From Costus lasius (Eukaryota > Streptophyta > Magnoliopsida > Zingiberales > Costaceae), in the NCBI GenBank assembly GCA_027563935.2, contig CM050451.1:30705565-30769564 (forward strand): 64,000 bases of DNA. The letters run 5' to 3'. A model generated the notes under the pieces. It did no database searches. It was given only the letters and a program-made list of their open reading frames with translations, and had not been told where the DNA came from. Position 1 is the stretch's first letter, and every line of letters begins with the position of its first letter. The translations under genes were made by a program, and so were the position numbers. Shown piece by piece: positions 56,602 to 64,000 of this stretch.

Positions 56602-58306
56602 TGTTGGGGTATGCCCTTAAGGCTAATGTTTGAGGCCTTGGGATTATAAACTGTATCATGTAATAAACTGGTATGTTTATAAAAGGCATGGTTATTATTC
56701 AGGTTGTTACCTTGTCTGCTGTAATAAGTGTACTTCTGAATAATGTCTCAAAGCTGTTCAGCTGGGCTGACATGCTCTTTGTCCTTAGTCGAGATATCTT
56801 GGTGAACTTGAGACAGCCTTGATATGATTGAGACTAATATGAGTGCTAATCTTATAGGATGCTTCGAGCATGGAATAAGATGTAGACTCATGGGTACATT
56901 GGATGTACTGGACAGACCCTACTGGGATATTCCATTGCTTGTCACAATGTGAATGATCCTTGTAAGCACTAAGTGGCACATGTCCTTTGACTTGAGATCA
57001 CTTGTGTTTCTAAATGATGATTGTCATTGTCTTGAGGTAGTTCAATATCATTTGAAACATAATGATTATAGACTATCTTGGATGGTGAGCTTGAGTCAGG
57101 TTAGGGCACTTGTGATAGATAAAGGATTGCCGTCTCCTTGTTCAAGGAGTGTGATGTTCTAAAGGGGCCCCCCTTGTATGAGATGATTGAGATAGTGTAT
57201 GGCCATACCCAGATGACTATGCTCATCTGATCTGATCATGCTCATCGTATTGGAGTTACAGGCTTGACATGCTTGTCCAATAAGAACATCCAGTGGCAAA
57301 GGAATCATGCATGCCTTGTGAGTTGGATTCACACTTGTGCTATGGTTTGGGAGTAGTCTTGGAAGACTCTTTCCTTTATATCGGGAGACAGTGATGTGTT
57401 GCTAGATACCCCTCACTAATCGTGATTACGTATGTTATCGTTACCGACATTTAGAGGAAACCCTCGGGGTCGCACAATTTGGTGATATGGCTTACTTGAG
57501 TCAGATCGTATGGACTGGATTCTTTGAGTTCAGATTAAAGGGATTTAATCTCTGATTGTAAGTGAGATCTGGTCTGATCATGTTTGATTGATTAGGGCTT
57601 GAGATCGGTAAGCTTCGATCGAGAGAGATGATGCTAGATCGGAGAGATCAGGGGCATCAGGAGATGAATGGTTAGATCATGAGCCTTGGGGTTCGATTTG
57701 GTCTAGACCAAGTGGCTTGAGCTATTTCGGTTTGGTTTGATGAACCAAATTCGATTGAACGATTTGGATTGAACCGGTTCACAAATGTGAACGCTTGGTT
57801 CAATGCCAATATGCGTTCTTGAAGTGGCTTGAACGCTTGGCTTGATTCTCTTCCACTTATGGAAAGTAATCAAAGCCGGTTATGCTTCAACGCCAAAACG
57901 CATAAGCGTTGGCTTCTTCACTACAACGCTCATCATCCTTTTCGTTGGGTGGTTGACGAAGGTGGAAAAGAAGCAAGAGAAGCTCTCGGCCAAGAAAGGG
58001 AATCATCTCATCATCCCTTCCATTCGACAAAAAGAAAAGCTTGGGTGTCTTGCTAGCACAAGGGACCGCAAGGAGTAAGCATCTTCATCTTGTGTGTGAA
58101 CTTGTGGAGGAGATCTAGTTTGTTCTCTTCATCCAAGCCGACTTCCAAGCATATGGCGTTGGTATGAATTTCCATCTCAATCTACTCAATCGGTTATAGT
58201 TGAACATATGGCATGCAAATGATCTTAAACCCTTGCTTCCGCTAGCATATTTTTCTTTAGCGCCATGCTTTAGGGTTTTTGCCCCCCCATTTTAGGGGTT
58301 TCTTCA
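56602..58306 (+). repeat. 5' LTR of element I (1705 bp)
   Basis: It runs from TGTTGGGGTATGCCC to TTTCTTCA. The terminal stem-loop (about 58285-58298) pairs CCCC with GGGG around ATTTTA. The mini-exon ATG GCG TTG is at 58153-58161, followed by GTATGA. Confidence 0.95.
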
Positions 58307-58308
58307 AT

Positions 58309-58320
58309 TGGTATCAGAGC
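58309..58320 (+). other. Primer binding site of I
   Basis: TGGTATCAGAGC, two bases after the LTR end. Confidence 0.95.
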
Positions 58321-60213
58321 TAGGCTCTTTGCATGCTATTATGTTTGCTGATGTGATCCATATATGTTGCGCTTACTTGATGATTTTGCGCTTACTTGAT
58401 GATTTGGTTACATGAACTTGGCGCTTGTGTTTTGGTTACATGAACTTTGCGCTTGTGTCATGGTTACATGAACTTTGCGCTTGTGTCATGGTTACATGAA
58501 CTTTGCGTTTGTCTCATGGTTACCTAAAGTTTGCGCTCCCCCTTGAAGGGGACCCCCTAAAGTTTGCGCTCCCCCTTGAAGGGGACCCCCTTAGATCTAA
58601 GGGTTATCAACATAAGTGAAGCATGTTGTTTGATTGTTTGCGCTTGATCTAGATGTTTTATAAAACTTATATCTTGCGCGGCTGATTAGATCTAAGGTGA
58701 CCCTACTATAATTCCTTAGATGGGTTGATGGGGTTGAAAGCATAATCTAAATAGATCCAAGTCTGATCAGACCATCTGACAGCTCAGATGAGTTGACCTG
58801 ATAGCACCTATGCGCAAGCACAAGGTGGCTGTAGGTTGACTGCATCTAGGGCTTGTAGCGAGGTCTGGTTGAGACAACTTCTGAACACACTTGAGTCAGG
58901 CCCGGGGTCACACCCGCTTGCCAAAACTCATGAGGGTGGTTCAGCCCTTGGCGCATGCATGGTTGACCATTAGGTCAACTCGGGTCAGTTAGGACTCGGT
59001 GCATGCAAGGGGAAAGGATCTAACTAGATGGATGAGTGGATCCCCATCAATGGACCATTGTAAGGTTATAGGGCTCATAAGGAAATTAAAATTGATACCA
59101 TGGGGTTTTTCAAAAATTTTAATTTCATGAATGGATCACATGTTGATTGAACCATATGCTTGTTTATTTAGTCTTATGTGGGTTGCCCATTTGTGTGCTG
59201 TGCTGGGGCCTGCGTGCCTGGATTTAAAAAATTGTAAATTAATTTGTGATCTGCGAATCACATTGTACTTAATTTATAATATGTTGTTGACCTGCGAGTC
59301 AACCTTGTCTAGATAGATCAAATGTACTTTGATTAGACAAGAGCACAAAAGCACACATCCAAGAGGGGCATTCACCTGGGGGTGCACCTGAGGTGCTCTT
59401 GGCGCTAGGGCACTGGGTTGGACCAGATGAGATGCATAAGGAGCTCAAGTGAAGACTTAAGTAAAATTAAGGTCTTACTAGGGTTCTTGGGCTTTTACCA
59501 CATAAGATCATGCTTTCTATTTATTGCTTAAATAATTAGAATTGCATGTGTTTATCTTCTGCTATAGCCATAGGATATGCCTGATAGTAAGAAGATAAAA
59601 GACCGCTAAAATCCAATGCTAACATATCAAGCTCGTAAGCCTTCTGACGCGAAACCTCACCTTTCTGATTATCGTTGGAGCCGTGTTGAACCCACTCAGT
59701 GGGCACGTCCATCTATACGGTGCTGGATTTCACCTGCGTGTTACAGAGTTGGGATTTATCCCCTCTCGTTGCTCAGCATAGCACGTGGTGGTCCAGGGAG
59801 TAGGTCAGGTCAGCTTGACCATGTAGGCTACATATGTGGCGCATATGGTAGCGCATGGAGGCAGCCATCTCTGGGATCAGAGACTGTGTTGTACCAACTC
59901 AGTTGGCACAGTCTGCTGGATTGCCAAGATGAAGGGGAATCGCACGGGTTGGCGATTGGCTGGGATAGCCTACCAGAAATTAGTGCTTGTCATCTCTGTG
60001 CAACTTATCTCGCCTGAGCGGGACGCGGAGACCAAGTATGAAATCTGGATCCCATCTCACTAAAAGAGTGTTACTCTTTCGGACTGTTTACTGGATTTTT
60101 CAGTCAGACAAAATAGTGAGAAAAGAATCTTTCTTAAGTCCTGGATTGATTCTAAACATTGATACTGACCTTGCTGTTCTTGCTTGTTGTAGATTCCTGC
60201 AGCAACGAACACC
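58321..60213 (+). other. 5' leader of I
   Basis: It starts with a tandem-repeat block (58367-58590), then follows the common A-family leader. In the hairpin region it lacks six bases near 59718 relative to A; the long stem has the GCTAC/GTAGC form. It ends with the conserved acceptor block. Confidence 0.85.
58367..58590 (+). repeat. Tandem repeats in leader of I
   Basis: There are two copies of a roughly 19-bp unit (58367-58405). Four 28-bp units follow (58406, 58434, 58462 and 58490), starting GGTTACATGAACTT, plus a partial fifth. Two identical 33-bp units (58525-58557 and 58558-58590) contain TTGCGCTCCCCCTTGAAGGG, the motif found at the end of A's LTR. Confidence 0.9.
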
Positions 60214-63200
60214 ATGAGCTTCAATGTGCGATCCCTACTGGAAAGGGAGAAGTTTGCTGGGCCGAACTTCTCTGACTGGTTCGGACACCTTAAGATCGTT
60301 CTTAAGGCAGAGAGGAAACTGTATGTCCTCGAGACGGCGATACCGCCGCAGCCCGCTCCGAACGCCGCAAGGGCGGTTCGGGATGCCTATGAAAAGCACG
60401 TCAATGATAGCATTGATGTCGCTTGCCTGATGCTAGCGTCTATGACGCCACCGCTGCAGCGTCAGCATGAGGATATGTCGGCTATAGAAATTATAGCGAA
60501 CCTCAAGATGCTGTATGCTGCACAGGCGAGGACTGAACGCTATAATCTGACGAAGCTCTTCTTTCAGAGCAAACTGGCTGAGGGGAGCCCAGTGGGAGCT
60601 CACGTGCTCAAGATGATTGGGCACAAGGAGGCTCTGGAGAAACTGGGGCATACCATCAACCAGGAGCTTGCTGTGGATATTATTCTGCAGTCTCTCCCGC
60701 CTTCTTTCGATGCGTTCATCATTAACTTTAATATGAACAAAATCGATTGTACGCCGGCAGAGCTGCTGAATATGCTCTTGACCACTGAGGAAACTCTGAA
60801 GGGTAAGCCTTCAACCTCTGTCTTGATGGTTCCTTCTAGGAACAAGAAGAAGGGGAAGAAGGGCAAGGCCCCTGTCAAGAATTACAGCAAGGCCCTGAAA
60901 CAGAAGGTGAAGCGGTCGAAGGACAACAGGTGTTTCCACTGTGGCCAGCTGGGTCACTGGAAAAAGGACTGTAAAACGCTCCAAGGAGATAAGAGGGGAA
61001 GCATCGCTTCTGGCTCAGGTATATATGTGACTGAGGTCATGTTATCTTCTTCTACTATATCATGGGTGTTGGACACTGCATGTGGAGTTCACATTTGTTC
61101 AAATGTGCAGGAACTCAAGAGAAGAAGGCAGGTGGGACAGCATGAGGTAGACCTACGAGTTGGAAACGGGGCACGGGTTGCTGCTGTTGCTGTAGGAGAC
61201 TATTTCATTACTTTACCATCTGGCATTGTATTAGAATTAAACAATTGTTATTTTGTACCAAGTATCACAAAGAATATTATCTCTATTCCTGCTCTTGTCA
61301 GGAAAGGATTTGCCTTTGAATGCAATATTTCAAAGTGTGTTTTATCTCTAGATAATATTGTGTATGCAACTGGTTTAATTAACAATGGGTTATACATGTT
61401 GGACATGGAAAATTCTATACAAAACATTGATAATAAGAAAGCCAAGTATGCTGATGACAGCACCTTGTTATGGCATAGTCGTTTAGGCCATATAAACGAG
61501 AAGCGCATTAAGCGGTTGCATGATCATGGACTGCTAGGATCTTTCTCCTATGAGGAGATTGATACATGCAAAGCTTGTTTGATGGGTAAAATGATGAAGT
61601 CACCTTTTTCAAACAAAGGTCAAAGGACTTCAGGTTTACTGGACCTTATACACAGTGATGTGTGTGGGCCATTTAGTAAACATGCCAGAGGTGGCTATCA
61701 GTACTTCATTACCTTTACTGATGATTTCAGTAGGTATGGGTATGTCTATCTGATGAGACATAAAAGTGAATCTTTTGACAAGTTCAAAGAGTTCAAAAAT
61801 GAAGTACAAAATCAGCTAGGCCGCAATATCAAGGCACTTCGTTCTGATCGAGGTGGTGAATACCTGAGTCATGCGTTTACTGACTATCTGAAGGAGTGTA
61901 GGATTATCTCACAGCTCACTCCGCCAGGAACACCGCAGTGGAATGGTGTGTCCGAGAGGAGAAATAGAACGTTACTTGATATGGTTCGTTCTATGATGAG
62001 TCAGGCTACTCTTCCATATTCCTTTTGGGGTTTTGCACTGGAAACAGCTGCAAAGGTACTAAACCGAGTGCCATCCAAGGCAGTTTCAAAGACGCCATAT
62101 GAGTTATGGTATGGGAAACAGCCGAGCTTGACATTTATCAGGATCTGGGGTTGCGAGGCTTATGTCAAAAAGCTCGCCTCTGGGAAACTAGAGAGCAGAT
62201 CTGATAAATGCATCTTTGTCGGTTACCCTAAGGAAACTAAGGGTTATTATTTCTACGATCCCAAAGAGAACAAGGTTTTTGTTGCTCGGACGGCCATATT
62301 TCTTGAGAAGGAATTTCTTCTGCAAGAGGCCAGTGGGAGAGAAATAAAGCTGGATGAGAATCCAGAGGAAGGACAAAGTAGTCAGGCAGAGTTGGATGTG
62401 CCTGAGCCAGTAGATCAGGTTATTGAACAACCTGAGGCTCAGATAACACGGGAACCGCGAAGATCGGGAAGGATCCGTCGACAGCCTGAGCGCTATGACG
62501 GAGTCTACATCATTGATAATGATGATCCCCTCACTTATGCGGATGCGGTCAGTGGACCGGAGTCAGCTAGATGGCTTGATGCTATGCGAGCCGAGATGGA
62601 CTCCATGTCAGATAACCAAGTATGGGATTTGGTTGATCCGCCTCCGGGAGTAATCCCTATAGGCTGTAAATGGATCTTCAAGAAGAAGATTGACATGGAT
62701 GGTAACGTGGTTACCTATAAAGGCAGGCTAGTTGCGAAAGGTTTCAAACAAATCTACGGGATAGATTATGATGAAACTTTCTCACCTGTAGCCATGTTTA
62801 AGTCTATTCGGATTCTTTTCGCAATAGCTGCATATTACGACTATGAGATCTGGCAGATGGATGTGAAGACAGCTTTCCTTAATGGAAATCTGGATGAGGA
62901 TGTGTATATGACACAACCAGAAGGTTTCACTAATCCATCAGATCGTCATAAAATATGCAAGTTAAAGAAGTCCATTTATGGACTGAAACAAGCATCTAGA
63001 AGCTGGAATATTCGTTTTGATGAATCAATCTCTGAGTTTGGTTTCATCAAGAACGAAGATGACCCGTGTGTATATAAGAGGTTTAGTGGGAGCGTAATTA
63101 CATTCCTAATCCTCTACGTCGATGATATCTTAATCATTGGAAATGATATTCCTGAACTACATGCTGTTAAAGCATGGTTAGGAAAATGTTTCCAGATGAA

Positions 63201-64000
63201 AGATTTAGGAGAAGCAGCCTATGTATTAGGTGTGAAGATCTACCGGGATAGATCTAAGAGGCTTCTCGGGTTGTGCCAGAGTACTTACATCGATAAAGTC
63301 CTGGAGAGATTCCATTTAGAGAATTCTAAACGTGGATATCTTCCAGTCAGACATGGTCTGAATCTTTCGAAGAGTCAGTGTCCACAAACACAGACTGAGA
63401 AAGATGAAATGGACAATACGCCTTATGCTTCGGCTATTGGGTCCATTATGTATGCGATGTTGTGTACTCGCCCAGACGTCGCTTACGGGTTAAGCGTGAC
63501 CAGTCGATTCCAAAGTAATCCAGGATTGGCGCACTGGATTGCGGTCAAGAACATTTTAAAATATCTGCGGAGGACCAAAGATATGTTCTTGATATATGGT
63601 GGTCAGGAAGAACTCAGTATAGAGGGATATACTGACGCTTCGTTCCAGTCGGACCAGGATGATTTCCGATCGCAATCAGGCTATGTTTTTAGCTTGAATG
63701 GTGGAGCAGTGGTGTGGAAGAGCTTCAAACAGTCAACTGTTGCTGATTCCACAACAGAAGCCGAGTATGTTGCAGCCTCGGAAGCATCTAAGGAGGCAGT
63801 GTGGATTCGTAAGTTCGTGAGAGAACTTGGTGTCGTTCCTTCGAGTGCTGATCCTTTGGTTATCTTCTGTGATAACACTGGAGCAATTGCACAAGCAAAG
63901 GAACCGCGGTCGCACCAGAAGTCCAAGCACATACAGAGACGGTTTCACTTGATCCGGGAGATCATTGATCGTGGCGAGATCAAAATATGCAAGGTTCATA
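60214..64000 (+). CDS. gag-pol: Gag-Pol polyprotein of I, open to window edge
   Basis: The frame from ATG at 60214 shows no stop in the 1262 visible codons; by comparison with D and A about 32 more are expected. Gag with CCHC knuckle, protease DTA, integrase HHCC and D-D35-E, RT with YVDD (in FLILYVDDIL) and RNase H up to the region of the last Asp are all present. Differences from D include a Gly-to-Arg change in ECRIISQL inside integrase and KMMKSPF in place of KMTKSPF. If the remainder and the 3' LTR are sound, I may be autonomous. The same upstream spliced start as in D is possible. Confidence 0.93.
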   Translation, partial: MSFNVRSLLEREKFAGPNFSDWFGHLKIVLKAERKLYVLETAIPPQPAPNAARAVRDAYEKHVNDSIDVACLMLASMTPPLQRQHEDMSAIEIIANLKMLYAAQARTERYNLTKLFFQSKLAEGSPVGAHVLKMIGHKEALEKLGHTINQELAVDIILQSLPPSFDAFIINFNMNKIDCTPAELLNMLLTTEETLKGKPSTSVLMVPSRNKKKGKKGKAPVKNYSKALKQKVKRSKDNRCFHCGQLGHWKKDCKTLQGDKRGSIASGSGIYVTEVMLSSSTISWVLDTACGVHICSNVQELKRRRQVGQHEVDLRVGNGARVAAVAVGDYFITLPSGIVLELNNCYFVPSITKNIISIPALVRKGFAFECNISKCVLSLDNIVYATGLINNGLYMLDMENSIQNIDNKKAKYADDSTLLWHSRLGHINEKRIKRLHDHGLLGSFSYEEIDTCKACLMGKMMKSPFSNKGQRTSGLLDLIHSDVCGPFSKHARGGYQYFITFTDDFSRYGYVYLMRHKSESFDKFKEFKNEVQNQLGRNIKALRSDRGGEYLSHAFTDYLKECRIISQLTPPGTPQWNGVSERRNRTLLDMVRSMMSQATLPYSFWGFALETAAKVLNRVPSKAVSKTPYELWYGKQPSLTFIRIWGCEAYVKKLASGKLESRSDKCIFVGYPKETKGYYFYDPKENKVFVARTAIFLEKEFLLQEASGREIKLDENPEEGQSSQAELDVPEPVDQVIEQPEAQITREPRRSGRIRRQPERYDGVYIIDNDDPLTYADAVSGPESARWLDAMRAEMDSMSDNQVWDLVDPPPGVIPIGCKWIFKKKIDMDGNVVTYKGRLVAKGFKQIYGIDYDETFSPVAMFKSIRILFAIAAYYDYEIWQMDVKTAFLNGNLDEDVYMTQPEGFTNPSDRHKICKLKKSIYGLKQASRSWNIRFDESISEFGFIKNEDDPCVYKRFSGSVITFLILYVDDILIIGNDIPELHAVKAWLGKCFQMKDLGEAAYVLGVKIYRDRSKRLLGLCQSTYIDKVLERFHLENSKRGYLPVRHGLNLSKSQCPQTQTEKDEMDNTPYASAIGSIMYAMLCTRPDVAYGLSVTSRFQSNPGLAHWIAVKNILKYLRRTKDMFLIYGGQEELSIEGYTDASFQSDQDDFRSQSGYVFSLNGGAVVWKSFKQSTVADSTTEAEYVAASEASKEAVWIRKFVRELGVVPSSADPLVIFCDNTGAIAQAKEPRSHQKSKHIQRRFHLIREIIDRGEIKICKVH

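Larger units (their letters stand above)
58162..60192 (+). other. Predicted intron of I
   Basis: The donor GTATGA follows ATG GCG TTG. The acceptor TTGTAG ends at 60192, and 21 nt in frame lead to the gag ATG at 60214. Confidence 0.5.
56602..64000 (+). mobile_element. Element I: copia element, 3' part outside window
   Basis: It has a complete 1705-bp 5' LTR, PBS, leader with tandem repeats, and a Gag-Pol frame open to the last base of the window. It is inserted in H's 5' LTR, so it is the youngest layer of the right-hand nest. Confidence 0.95.

Noticed and set aside
58406..58517. Regular 28-bp repeats resembling a CRISPR array.
   Set aside because: The units are directly adjacent with no spacers and lie in a retrotransposon leader of a plant genome.

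Overview
The window is a plant nuclear-genome block made almost entirely of LTR retrotransposons inserted into one another. No host gene, tRNA, rRNA, CRISPR array or bacterial feature is visible. All identifiable coding sequence is Gag-Pol of Ty1-copia type (order Gag, protease, integrase, RT, RNase H), plus one decayed Ty3-gypsy gag/protease fragment. The priming sites match plant initiator-Met tRNA (TGGTATCAGAGC). The density and nesting suggest a large-genome flowering plant; the species cannot be named from this sequence. LTRs of 1.7-2.2 kb and leaders of 1.5-1.8 kb resemble the Angela/BARE-like copia elements, but that lineage assignment is tentative.

Layout (letters are labels for this report). 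A (1-8435, +) is a copia element whose 5' LTR runs off the left edge. 8436-9039 is unresolved. K (9040-9620 and 29955-30164, -) is an old gypsy gag/protease remnant. K was split by B, a probable solo LTR (9626-10088 and 28316-29954). B was split by copia element C (10089-28310, +, TSD CATTA). C was split by element D (14745-23856, +, TSD AATAT), which has an intact 1293-residue Gag-Pol and LTRs I could not tell apart. K was also hit by E (30165 onward, +), a second copia family. E contains F (33404-42638, +, TSD CATAA), whose coding region is wrecked although its LTRs are nearly identical. Near its 3' end E was hit by G (LTR end at 46920-47640, -). G was split by H (47641-56601, -). H's 5' LTR was split by I (56602 onward, +), whose Gag-Pol frame stays open to the right edge.

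A, C, D, G, H and I belong to one family; E and F are related but distinct. In each element the LTR carries promoter and RNA-end signals, the PBS and polypurine tract prime the two DNA strands, and the polyprotein packages, copies and integrates the RNA.

The most interesting signal is a predicted spliced start. Every A-family LTR examined has a short exon, ATG-GCN-NNG, followed directly by a GT donor. A branch point, pyrimidine tract and AG acceptor lie 21 nt before the usual gag ATG, and joining the two is in frame in all five copies where both ends are visible (A, C, D, H, I). F, from the other family, has the same layout with a 10-codon exon, and its gag shows no nearby ATG of its own. The predicted intron contains the PBS and a conserved set of RNA hairpins whose stems change in a compensatory way between copies, so splicing would separate a translated RNA from a replicating RNA.
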